NCBI GenBank assembly: GCA_945878795.1
Contig: CAMDWF010000011.1
Span: forward strand, 1-16,342
Direction of reading: 5' to 3'
From: Synechococcus sp. UW140
GTDB lineage: Bacteria > Cyanobacteriota > Cyanobacteriia > PCC-6307 > Cyanobiaceae
DNA: 16,342 nt
Positions 6,509-13,730 of the stretch are shown here, piece after piece (position 1 is the stretch's first letter; each line of letters begins with the position of its first letter). The position numbers were made by a program, and so were the translations under genes. Under the pieces are notes generated by a model. That model ran no database searches. It worked only from the letters and a program-made list of their open reading frames with translations, and was not told where the DNA came from.

Positions 6509-7246
6509 ATGAGCGCCAATCCCTGCGGCCCAACCGTTTGCCCATCCAATCCCGGGGCTGCTCGGGTCCCGGGGTGGGGTCTGTGCACCACCGGCCTGAT
6601 GGCCGCAGCGGTAGCCCTGGGAGTCAGGCCGGCCCTGGCCCTGGAACCCCCGCCGCCATTGCCTTCCATCCCGGTGGTTGCCAGCCCTGCCGTCTCCCGT
6701 CCCCAGACAGCGACCGGTGCGGCTCCGACCAGTGCGGCTCCGACCGGTACGGTCCAGAACGGTACGGTCCCGAGCCGGGCCAGCCGCACTTCGGGAGCGG
6801 CGGTGCCGTCGGTGCCGGCTGCCACGACCGCTGCTTACACGAGCACCCGCGAAATCCGTCTGGAGTTGGGCAAGCGCACCATCAGCCTCCTGGACAATGG
6901 CCAGGTGCTGGGCCGATGGCCCGTGGCCATCGGCGACCCCGCCACCCCCACCCCCACCGGTCGTTTCGCGGTGCGCAACAAGGTGGTCAATCCCCAGTAC
7001 CAGAGCACCAAGACCGGAAGAAACAACCCCACCATCGGCCCCCTGGGCCCCCTGGGTGATCGCTGGCTGGGCTTCCACACCACCGCCAAAGACCAGTTCG
7101 GCATCCACGGCACTCCCCCTGCCTGGGAGCAGTGGGTCAAGACCCGCGCCGCCGTCTCCGCAGGCTGCGTCCGCATGTTGGGACCCCATGTCCGCCAGCT
7201 GTTTGACCAGGTGGAAGTGGGCACGCCGGTGATCGTGACTCCCTGA
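6509..7246 (+). CDS. Secreted L,D-transpeptidase (YkuD domain)
   Basis: The product has 245 residues. A hydrophobic stretch at about 24-44 (CTTGLMAAAVALGVRPALA) looks like a signal sequence with a likely cleavage after ALA. Residues 45-110 are a Pro/Ala/Thr/Ser-rich linker with a pentapeptide repeat. The YkuD catalytic domain fills about 113-244, starting REIRLELGKRTISLLDNG. The catalytic pair is His200 (FGIHGTP) and Cys220 in SAGCVRM, matching the family's S-x-G-C-x-R motif. Such enzymes act in the periplasm and make 3-3 peptidoglycan cross-links, anchor proteins, or trim. The ATG at 6509 was chosen because it gives a signal peptide; a longer frame back to 6392 overlaps ppa. It lies 68 nt after ppa. 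The linker's repeats suggest variable length between strains. Confidence 0.9.
   Translation: MSANPCGPTVCPSNPGAARVPGWGLCTTGLMAAAVALGVRPALALEPPPPLPSIPVVASPAVSRPQTATGAAPTSAAPTGTVQNGTVPSRASRTSGAAVPSVPAATTAAYTSTREIRLELGKRTISLLDNGQVLGRWPVAIGDPATPTPTGRFAVRNKVVNPQYQSTKTGRNNPTIGPLGPLGDRWLGFHTTAKDQFGIHGTPPAWEQWVKTRAAVSAGCVRMLGPHVRQLFDQVEVGTPVIVTP
6713..6772 (+). repeat. 15-bp minisatellite, four units, in the L,D-transpeptidase linker
   Basis: Four consecutive 15-bp units encode TGAAP, TSAAP, TGTVQ and NGTVP (residues 69-88). Units 1-2 share GCGGCTCCGACC and units 3-4 share GGTACGGTCC. Because the unit is a multiple of three, copy changes would alter linker length without breaking the frame. Confidence 0.75.
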
Positions 7247-7290
7247 GGCCTGCTCGGGCCTTTGCTTTGGCTGGGGCTCTAGCCCGCTCT
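7247..7290 (+). terminator. Possible terminator after the L,D-transpeptidase gene
   Basis: Directly after the stop codon, AGGCC-TGCTCG-GGCCT (7245-7260) can fold into a 5-bp GC stem followed by TTGCTTT. A second GGGCT...AGCCC pairing and a 10-bp tandem repeat (GCTCTAGCCC twice) lie at about 7274-7295. The T-run is broken, so factor-independent termination is only plausible. Confidence 0.35.
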
Positions 7291-7334
7291 AGCCCGAATC
7301 CAAACCAAAAGAGATTCTGGGGATTGATCCCACT

Positions 7335-7366
7335 TTGGTGTTCAACCCAAGACTTTCCCGTAAAAT
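7335..7366 (+). promoter_or_regulatory. Weak promoter candidate for the small hypothetical gene
   Basis: TAAAAT at 7361-7366 stands in a local AT-rich patch 50 nt upstream of the small gene. The best -35-like hexamer, TTGGTG at 7335-7340, is 20 nt away, which is longer than ideal. The rest of 7290-7415 shows nothing recognisable. Confidence 0.25.
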
Positions 7367-7415
7367 TTAATACCTGATCCAAGTCCAGGTGTCTCGAATT
7401 GGCGCCCCTACCCCT

Positions 7416-7595
7416 ATGGTCCCCGATACTCTCCCCAGATACACCACCGATCAGCTCAACAGCACTGCCTTGAAGTGGGGTAGTGACGGAGAGCTTTCGG
7501 ACTTGGACCTACAACGCATCCTGGGTTTGCTCTCTCAGGTTGATCCAGTGGCCAGGGCCTTAGTTGCAACCGATTGCTCAGAAATGGCCTCCTGA
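7416..7595 (+). CDS. Small hypothetical protein (59 aa)
   Basis: I do not recognise a named family. The product starts MVPDTLPRYTTDQLNSTAL and contains WGSDGELSDLDLQRILGLL and QVDPVARALV. It is acidic, soluble and mostly helical in appearance, with no Cys pair, signal or membrane segment that would suggest a role. The sequence reads like a natural protein rather than a shadow frame: balanced composition, Leu spaced through the helix, and a plausible helix cap. The ATG at 7416 was preferred; an in-frame GTG at 7389 would add nine residues. Its last 61 nt overlap the 3' end of the ClC gene on the other strand, an arrangement that lowers confidence in one of the two C-termini. An AT-rich promoter-like patch lies upstream. 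Confidence 0.5.
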   Translation: MVPDTLPRYTTDQLNSTALKWGSDGELSDLDLQRILGLLSQVDPVARALVATDCSEMAS

Positions 7596-9583
7596 TGGTC
7601 TTGGCGGGCCAAGGCAATGGCCAAGCCATCCCGACTTGCTAACCCCCTCAACGCATCCAATCGCAAGCCGCTTGCAGGAAGCCCCCTGGGCAGGGGTCCG
7701 GCCATGGTTGCTGTCACGGCGAAAACAGGCACCTGACGGATGCCTTGGGGACCTAGCTGGTCCTCGAGATCATCAAGGTGGGACGAATCCGCTAACCAGA
7801 CCAGATCATTGCGGCGGCATTCGCCCAAACTCAGCGATTTTCCCCGTTGGTGGGCGGCATTCAATGCTTGCTGAATGTCAGCGAGGGTGACTATGCCCAC
7901 GACGTTGGCTTCGCCTTCATCAACCACGAGCAAACAGTGGCCATGGGCGGCAATCAACTCGCTCAGGGCCATTGATGCGGGGGTTTGGGCCGGCAGGACC
8001 AGCGGCGCCTCCGGTTCCAGAGCCTCAATCACACCTAAGGCCGCCAGCCGCTCCCGCCGGCGTTCTTCGTCGCGGTCGGCCCCCAGCAGGGTGGTCGGTT
8101 TGACGCTCTGCCAGCGGTCGACGAGGGCTGCACTCAGGCCCGCCGCCGCCATCAAGGGCAACACGATGCGGATGTCCCGGGTCAGTTCGAACAACAGCAG
8201 CAGGGCAGTCAAAGGGGCCCTGACACTGCCGGCGAGCACCGCCGCCATGCCAACCATGGCGTAGGCAGGGGCTTCAGCCACCGGCAAGCCCAGTCCCCCT
8301 TCGCCCAGCAACTGTCCATAAACGCTGCCAAGGGTGGCGCCCAGAAACAGGGCCGGGGCGAAACCGCCGCCCACGAATCCGGTGGCGTTACTGATGCTGG
8401 TCGCCAATAATTTCACGACCAAGAGGCTAGCCAATGTGATCAGGGGAATGCCTTGATCACTACCCAGCAGGGCCTCAATCGTGTCGTAACCAACGCCAAG
8501 TACCTGGGGGAAGGCCAATGCCAGGGCCCCCACCGCCGCCCCCCCCAAGGCGGTGGCCAGGCCCGGCGGCAGTTTTTCCAGCAGGCATTGCACTCTGCTG
8601 TTCCGGCCGACCGCCATCAGATTGATCAGAGCGAGGGACATAAGGCTGGCCAGGATCCCCAGTCCCAGATACAAGGGCAGTTCCAGCGGGGAGCGCACCT
8701 GATAGGCGGGCAGCCGCAGAATCGGCTCATCGCCCAACAGCAATTGAGTCACAAGGGCTGAGGCCACCGCCGCCACCAGCACGGCCCTCAGGTTGGGTCG
8801 GGTGGCGCTGGTATTGACATTGCCTTCAAAGGCAAAGAACACCCCCGCAATCGGGGCCTTGAAACCCGCCGCCAGACCAGCGGCGACCCCGGCGGCTACC
8901 AATGTCTGCTGGGACTGGGGGGAGAGGCGCCCAAGGCGGGCCCACCACAGTCCCAGATTGCCGCCACTCTCCACGCTGGGGCCTTCAGGCCCCAGGGAGG
9001 CGCCACTGCCAAGGCTGAGGGACGCCGTCAGCAGGCGCAGCAGGGGTGGTATCGGGGCCGGATCTTCGGCGCCTTCGGCCATTGCCATCAGGCTGGGCAC
9101 GCCCGGTCCCAGGGGACCGCCGAAGCGGCGCAACACCCCAACGGCCAGTCCCCCCAAGGTGGGAACCACCACCACCGGCCAGAGGGCCAGCCAGTCCGGG
9201 GCGGCAGGCCCGGACGGCGGCAGCGGCGCTGGGGCCGCTGGCGGGGGGGGACCGGTCAGAAAACCGATGCTGCCGAGACCGAGTTGCAGCAGGGCCTTAA
9301 GGGGTGTGGCCCCATCGTGGGCCGGGGGGGGAGGCAGGGTCAATGGCGCTTCCGGGACCTGGGCCGCCGCCGCCACCGGTGAGCGGCTGATCTCCAGCAG
9401 CCCCTCGACAAAGGGGCCGAAGAGGTAGTTATTCAGGAAGTCGAGGACTTCATGGAATGCCACGATCGCCAGCCCGGTGCTGATCCCCACCAGGGCGGCC
9501 CAGGCGAGCAGGGTCCACTCGAAGGGAAAACCCTGGGCGTTTGGCCGCCGGTCGATATTGGGCTGCAGGGGGGGCCGTCGCAT
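7535..9583 (-). CDS. ClC-family anion channel/transporter with C-terminal CBS domains
   Basis: With the ATG at 9583 the protein has 682 residues. It has about ten or more hydrophobic segments between 23 and 490, then a cytoplasmic CBS pair (first about 525-575, second 585-650 and degenerate). Signature regions are GPGVPSL (160-164), GSGASLGPEGPSVESGG with the gating Glu200, and GFVGGGFAPALFLGA (402-416). Compared with E. coli ClC, the serine of the first motif is Pro160, the internal proton-accepting Glu203 is Gly254 (FAFEGNVN), and the chloride-coordinating Tyr445 is Ile471. Loss of the proton glutamate hints at a channel or uncoupled carrier. Residues 68-135 form an unusual Pro/Ala-rich extramembrane loop. 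A longer frame to 9772 overlaps hemC and was rejected. It is the last gene of the minus-strand run, 64 nt behind hemC. Confidence 0.88.
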   Translation of the reverse strand: MRRPPLQPNIDRRPNAQGFPFEWTLLAWAALVGISTGLAIVAFHEVLDFLNNYLFGPFVEGLLEISRSPVAAAAQVPEAPLTLPPPPAHDGATPLKALLQLGLGSIGFLTGPPPPAAPAPLPPSGPAAPDWLALWPVVVVPTLGGLAVGVLRRFGGPLGPGVPSLMAMAEGAEDPAPIPPLLRLLTASLSLGSGASLGPEGPSVESGGNLGLWWARLGRLSPQSQQTLVAAGVAAGLAAGFKAPIAGVFFAFEGNVNTSATRPNLRAVLVAAVASALVTQLLLGDEPILRLPAYQVRSPLELPLYLGLGILASLMSLALINLMAVGRNSRVQCLLEKLPPGLATALGGAAVGALALAFPQVLGVGYDTIEALLGSDQGIPLITLASLLVVKLLATSISNATGFVGGGFAPALFLGATLGSVYGQLLGEGGLGLPVAEAPAYAMVGMAAVLAGSVRAPLTALLLLFELTRDIRIVLPLMAAAGLSAALVDRWQSVKPTTLLGADRDEERRRERLAALGVIEALEPEAPLVLPAQTPASMALSELIAAHGHCLLVVDEGEANVVGIVTLADIQQALNAAHQRGKSLSLGECRRNDLVWLADSSHLDDLEDQLGPQGIRQVPVFAVTATMAGPLPRGLPASGLRLDALRGLASRDGLAIALARQDHQEAISEQSVATKALATGST

Positions 9584-9647
9584 CTTGGCGGGCACTTCAG
9601 CCCTGATCACCGTGACGGCGCCGAGGGTCGGCGTCGCGGCCCCGACC

Positions 9648-10601
9648 TCAGGCTTCTGGTCGGACGGTGGCAAAGATCTCCTCCAGAATGGTGCCGGCCC
9701 CCTGGGCCCTAAGGCTTTGAGCCAGGGCGACCCCGATAGCTTCCGGGTCGGCCTGGTCGCCACGGGCCTCATCGCGGATCAGGCGTTGACCATCCAGGCT
9801 GGCCACCATGCCCGTCAGCACCAAGGCGTCGCCTTCGAAGCGGGTGTTGACGCCGATGGGCACCTGACAGCCCCCCTCCAGCTCCCTTAGAAAGGCCCGC
9901 TCCGCCAAACAGCGCCTGGCGGTTGGCAGATGTTCCAACACCTTGATCTGGCCAAGCACGGTGGCATCTCCTCGGCGGCATTCGATGCCCAGGGCCCCCT
10001 GCCCCACCGCATGCAGGGAGATCGAGGGATCAATGCGTTCGTGGATGCGTTCGGCCAGTCCCAGGCGCTCCAGCCCGGCGGCCGCCAGGATCAGGCAGTC
10101 GTAGGCGCCGGAATCCAGTTTTTCGAGGCGGGTGATCACATTGCCACGCACATCCTTGAAAACCAGTTGGGGAAAGTGGTGGCGCAATTGGGCCAGTCGC
10201 CGCAACGAGCTGGTGCCAACCACGGCCCCTGCCGGCAGGGTGGCCAGGTTGAGCTGCCGATGGCGTTCATGCACCACCAGCGCATCCGCCGGATCCTCCC
10301 GCTCGGTGATGCACCCCAGCATCAAGCCATCGGGCAGATTGGTAGGCAGGTCCTTGAGGCTGTGGACGGCGATATCCGCCTGGTTCACCAGCATCTGGGC
10401 TTCCAATTCCTTGGTGAAAAGGCCCTTGTCACCGATCTTGGCCAGGGCCACATCCAGAATTTTGTCGCCCTGGGTGGCCATGGCCTCAATGCTGATCCCT
10501 AGATCCGGATGGGCCTCCAGCAGCGCCTGACGCACCCAGTTGGTCTGCACCATGGCCAGCTGGCTGCGGCGGGAGGCGATGCGCAGGGAGGGGCTGGTCA
10601 T
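9648..10601 (-). CDS. hemC: Porphobilinogen deaminase (hydroxymethylbilane synthase)
   Basis: This 317-residue cytoplasmic enzyme joins four porphobilinogen molecules into hydroxymethylbilane, the third common step toward haem, chlorophyll and phycobilins. The start MTSPSLRIASRRSQLAMVQ is the classic N-terminus (RxSxLAxxQ). Lys83-Asp84 in VHSLKDLP match the catalytic Asp84 region of the E. coli enzyme. The Arg-rich GTSSLRR (129-135) and DVRGNVITRLEKLD bind substrate carboxylates. Cys245 in LEGGCQVPIGV carries the dipyrromethane cofactor. No residue appears missing. The gene lies 45 nt downstream of the DUF1824 stop and before ClC, all on the same strand. In many picocyanobacteria I remember hemC directly next to rpoD; here four genes separate them. 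Confidence 0.97.
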   Translation of the reverse strand: MTSPSLRIASRRSQLAMVQTNWVRQALLEAHPDLGISIEAMATQGDKILDVALAKIGDKGLFTKELEAQMLVNQADIAVHSLKDLPTNLPDGLMLGCITEREDPADALVVHERHRQLNLATLPAGAVVGTSSLRRLAQLRHHFPQLVFKDVRGNVITRLEKLDSGAYDCLILAAAGLERLGLAERIHERIDPSISLHAVGQGALGIECRRGDATVLGQIKVLEHLPTARRCLAERAFLRELEGGCQVPIGVNTRFEGDALVLTGMVASLDGQRLIRDEARGDQADPEAIGVALAQSLRAQGAGTILEEIFATVRPEA

Positions 10602-10646
10602 CAGAGGGCGGCAAGGCAGGCGGATTTGCCGTAAGGCTTGATCAGC

Positions 10647-11144
10647 CTAGGCATCAGCGGGATCGCCAGCCAGCACTTGCGCCACGAAGAAGTCCAGGGG
10701 TAAGGGTCCCCAGGTCCCTTCCACGCTGGAATCCTCCCTGTGGTGGCCGGTGATCAATAGGCCTTCGCCTAGACCATCTTCCTGGCGCAACAAATAGGTG
10801 CCGATGCGCTGGTTCCCCTTGAGAAACACCGAGTGGCCAAGGGCGACTGCGGCGGGTTCGCTGGCCGCCGCTAGGGCCGACCAGCCCAGGGCCAATTCCA
10901 AGGCGCGCAGGGCCGCTAACGCCTCCAATTCCCCAGGGGCCATTATCCCCAAGGTGAACCACTGGCAAGGGGCCAGGACCTGGGCCAGTTCCTGCTTCAG
11001 CTGTTGCCGTTGCTCCAGGCTCAACGTTGGGGCGGTCCTCAGCCCCCGCAAGCGCTCGAGGGTCAGGGTCTCGCCTGAGGGCTCCTGGGAGAGGGCAGGG
11101 GAAGGTGGGGTAGGGGCCAAGGCCTCGGTTTGTAGTGCTCCCAA
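10647..11144 (-). CDS. DUF1824 family protein
   Basis: The product is 165 residues with a TTG start, or shorter if a later codon is used. The C-terminal two-thirds carry the DUF1824 pattern: CQWFTLGIMAPGELEALAAL (60-79), LELALGW, VFLKGNQRIGTYLLR (106-120), GLGEGLLITGH and TWGPLPLDFF (144-153). The function of this cyanobacterial family is unknown to me. The sequence suggests a soluble alpha/beta protein without catalytic Cys clusters or membrane segments. Residues 1-28 are Pro/Ser/Thr-rich and probably not part of the fold; there is no ATG in frame and no Shine-Dalgarno before the TTG, so the start is uncertain. It sits between the PAP2 gene (49 nt upstream) and hemC, all minus strand. Confidence 0.8.
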   Translation of the reverse strand: MGALQTEALAPTPPSPALSQEPSGETLTLERLRGLRTAPTLSLEQRQQLKQELAQVLAPCQWFTLGIMAPGELEALAALRALELALGWSALAAASEPAAVALGHSVFLKGNQRIGTYLLRQEDGLGEGLLITGHHREDSSVEGTWGPLPLDFFVAQVLAGDPADA

Positions 11145-11193
11145 TATGGGGGGTCAAGGCGCTCTGCCTGATCCAAGCTCCGCTTGCTGCCGC

Positions 11194-11820
11194 TCAGCTT
11201 TGGCTGTGGCGCCGCGAGCGCCACAGCCCCAGACAAAGGGTGAGCCAGGCGGTGCCGACGGCCCCGCCGGCCAGCAGGTCGCTGGGCCAATGGGCCCTGG
11301 CCACCAATGTGCTGCACCAGACCAGGGTGATCCAGGCGCTGGCGGCCACCGCAAGGGGGCGCCGCAGATGGGGATAGTGGGCGGCAAGGATAGCCACCAT
11401 GGCGAAATAAAAGGCCACTGAGCCGGCCGCATGCCCACTGGGGAAGCTGTGTCCCTCCACCACCAGGAGCTTTTCGGGGGGCCGGGAACGGTCAAACAGG
11501 GGTTTGAGCACCAGATCCACGATCGCCAGGATGCCCCCGGTGGAGAGGACCAGCAGGCCGAGGTCGCGCCACCAGCGCTTGAGGGCCAGATAGGCCAGGG
11601 AGGCCGCCACGAGCAGGCCGGTAACGCCGACACCGCTTAGTTGATACACCTTGAGCAGGCCAGCCTGCAGGCCCCCTGGCAACCAATCGTGCAGCCCGTC
11701 CAGCAGGAAGCGGTCCAGGGCTTGGGCCGCCTCCCCTTTGATTAAAATTGTCAAAATGGCCACCAGGGCAATGCAGATGGCCACCAGGGTCAGATCCTGG
11801 GATCTCAGCTCCAGTTTCAT
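11194..11820 (-). CDS. PAP2-family membrane phosphatase
   Basis: With the ATG at 11820 the protein has 208 residues and about six membrane helices (10-28, 64-82, 88-106, 131-149, 157-172, 185-202). The acid phosphatase motifs are KPLFDRSRP (106-114, K-x6-RP), FPSGH (126-130) and, for motif 3, STLVARAHWPSD (170-181), where His177 and Asp181 are present. In this last motif the Arg of the canonical SR is Thr171, and an Arg appears at 175 instead. Such enzymes dephosphorylate undecaprenyl pyrophosphate, phosphatidic acid or lipid-A-type sugars on the outer face of the membrane. The start overlaps the stop of the upstream GT-C gene as ATGA, which argues for translational coupling; an ATG at 11835 is a second possibility. 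A shared role in a polyprenyl-sugar pathway is inferred. Confidence 0.88.
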   Translation of the reverse strand: MKLELRSQDLTLVAICIALVAILTILIKGEAAQALDRFLLDGLHDWLPGGLQAGLLKVYQLSGVGVTGLLVAASLAYLALKRWWRDLGLLVLSTGGILAIVDLVLKPLFDRSRPPEKLLVVEGHSFPSGHAAGSVAFYFAMVAILAAHYPHLRRPLAVAASAWITLVWCSTLVARAHWPSDLLAGGAVGTAWLTLCLGLWRSRRHSQS

Positions 11821-13646
11821 GGGTTGCCTGTCCATGGCGGCGTCAGGCGCCAGATCTGCTGCTCGCCCCGACGGGCTAGTTCTTGAACGGCAGCAGGAGA
11901 CAGACGCAGTCGCTCAAGCTCGCGACGATCGCCCAGGAGGCGGATGGAGGACGGCCGCTGGCCGGGGCCGCCCTGCCCGCGCTGGGCATCGTTGAGGCTG
12001 TCCTGCAATTCGTCGCGCCCGGAGACGAAACGGGCCGTTTCGCCGCCATAAAACAAGGTGCTGTAGCGCTTGGTGCCCACCACCCAGAGCGGTTCGCCGG
12101 GGCGGGCCAGGCGGCGGGCCTCCAGGGCCAGCTGCCGGGCTGGGGCCTGCCGTTCCCGATCCAAAAGGGGGCCCAAGGGGGCGATCACGAGGGCCAACAG
12201 GCCCGCAAAGCCGACCAAGTTAGGGAGGTAGAGCCAGCGCCCCTGGCCCCGCACCAGTAGCCAGGCACTGACCAGCGCCATGGCTGCCAGGAGGCCCGCA
12301 AGCCGAAGAGGCAGATCAGAGCTGGCCAGGGCGGCGCCAAGATGGGGATAGGCGGGGTCCGTTGACGCCCAATTGGGGGCCTGGAGGCCGGCCAGGGCCA
12401 GGCCCCCCAGCAGGGCGGTCTGGATCCAACCGCCGCCGCTGACGGTCCAACCGCCCACGGGGCTGCGCCATTCCGGCTGGCCATCGGCGGCCCACGGTCG
12501 CCAGTACAGGCCCACCAGCAGGCTGGCTGCCGGCAGGGCCGGCAGGATGTAGCCGGGCAATTTGGTGGCAGCCGCCGAAAAAAAGGCCACCACCAGGCCT
12601 AACCACAGCACCAGAAAAAGTTGCAGCTCATCGCCGGGATGGCCCGCTCCAGCGCGCCGACGAAAACTCCACCAGCGCCCGCGACCGATAAGGGCGGCCG
12701 GCAGAAAGAAGCTCCAAGGCAGCAGCAGCAGCAGCAGCCAGGGCAGGTAGAACCAGGGGGGGCCCGGATGGGCGTAAAGCACGCTCGTGTAGCGCTTCAG
12801 GTTGCTGAAGCCCAGAAAACCATTCAAAAAGGCGCTGCCGTTGGCCTCGGTGGCGGCGCTATACCAAGGCAGCACAACGCCAAGAAACAAAAGTGCCATA
12901 GCCAGCAGGGGAACCGGTCGGGCCCAGCGTCGCCAGTGGCCTCGCCAGGTGAGGAAGGCCCCGATCACCAAGGCCGGCAACAGCAGGCCCACGGGCCCCT
13001 TGGCCAGCACGGCGATGCCGCTGAACAGGGCCAGGGCGATGCGCCCCAAGGGTTCCCAGAGTCGATGGCCGGCCAGCCGATGGCTGATCAGAAAACCGAA
13101 GAGCGCCAGGCTGATCGCACTGGCGAGAAACATGTCCGTGGTGGAGGTGCGCCCCCAGCCGATCCAGCCTGGGGTCGTGGCAAGCACCCCCGCCGCCACG
13201 CAAGCCCGGATCAGCCGGGTGCGGGGCGCTTCCTGGGCCGATCCCCACAGATAGACCAGTCCGCAGGCAGCCATCACGGTCGCTGTCGCGGCCAGGGCCA
13301 CCGGCAGCCGTGCCGCCCATTCCGTGGGCCCAAACCAGCGGAAGCTCTGGGCCACCATCCAATAGCCCCAGACGGGGTAATCGAAGAAGGTCTGGCCGTT
13401 CCACCAAGGGGTCACCCAATCCTGGCGCAGCACCATCTGGTGGGCGACTTCGACAAACAAGGCTTCGGTCTTGTCCATCAGCCCCAGGCTGCCGAGGCCA
13501 TTGAAAAAGGCCAGCCAGCACAGGCTTAAGAGAGTGACCAGGGGCAGTAGAACCCCCAGGGGAGACAGGGTGGCCTGCCTGGGGCGGGCATCACCACTGA
13601 TGGGTACAACCCATGGGCCCTGGCCAGGTCCGGGATCAGCCTGCAT
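11817..13646 (-). CDS. ArnT/PMT-like GT-C glycosyltransferase, membrane
   Basis: This is a 609-residue polytopic protein of the GT39/GT83 (PMT_2-like) group, which moves a sugar from a polyprenyl phosphate to an acceptor on the periplasmic side. The first membrane helix is about 28-47. The conserved first loop follows: LMDKTEALFVEVAHQMV with Asp58 and Glu61, QDWVTPWWNGQTFFDYPVWGYW with Asp89. ArnT has Glu-Lys at the FDYP position; here it is Asp-Tyr, so the phosphate-binding Lys is absent. About a dozen helices run to residue 480, and a soluble C-terminal domain (about 480-609) ends the protein. It follows the GT2-GtrA gene by 84 nt and overlaps the PAP2 gene by 4 nt. The acceptor (lipid, glycan or protein) cannot be told from the sequence. 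Confidence 0.88.
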   Translation of the reverse strand: MQADPGPGQGPWVVPISGDARPRQATLSPLGVLLPLVTLLSLCWLAFFNGLGSLGLMDKTEALFVEVAHQMVLRQDWVTPWWNGQTFFDYPVWGYWMVAQSFRWFGPTEWAARLPVALAATATVMAACGLVYLWGSAQEAPRTRLIRACVAAGVLATTPGWIGWGRTSTTDMFLASAISLALFGFLISHRLAGHRLWEPLGRIALALFSGIAVLAKGPVGLLLPALVIGAFLTWRGHWRRWARPVPLLAMALLFLGVVLPWYSAATEANGSAFLNGFLGFSNLKRYTSVLYAHPGPPWFYLPWLLLLLLPWSFFLPAALIGRGRWWSFRRRAGAGHPGDELQLFLVLWLGLVVAFFSAAATKLPGYILPALPAASLLVGLYWRPWAADGQPEWRSPVGGWTVSGGGWIQTALLGGLALAGLQAPNWASTDPAYPHLGAALASSDLPLRLAGLLAAMALVSAWLLVRGQGRWLYLPNLVGFAGLLALVIAPLGPLLDRERQAPARQLALEARRLARPGEPLWVVGTKRYSTLFYGGETARFVSGRDELQDSLNDAQRGQGGPGQRPSSIRLLGDRRELERLRLSPAAVQELARRGEQQIWRLTPPWTGNP

Positions 13647-13730
13647 TGGCCGGGGTCCTTAGCGGCCTCTTAACTTACGGCCACGGGATCAGGGCATCCC
13701 CGCCCTGGCATGGGCCATCCAAGGAAGGGC

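Noticed and set aside
6479..7189. 236-codon minus-strand frame with Gly/Arg repeats
   Set aside because: It is the reverse of the L,D-transpeptidase gene; its RTGRS-type repeats merely mirror the 15-bp minisatellite.
8793..9428. 211-codon plus-strand frame
   Set aside because: It is antisense to the ClC gene and composed mainly of Arg, Pro, Gly and Ala with no domain pattern.
9584..9772. N-terminal extension of the ClC protein
   Set aside because: It would overlap hemC by about 125 nt and gives an Arg/Pro-rich sequence unlike a ClC N-terminus.
9930..10502. 190-codon plus-strand frame
   Set aside because: It is antisense to hemC, whose catalytic motifs are complete.
12621..13529. 302-codon plus-strand frame
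   Set aside because: It is antisense to the GT-C glycosyltransferase and is Gln/Gly/Pro/His-rich, typical of a shadow frame.
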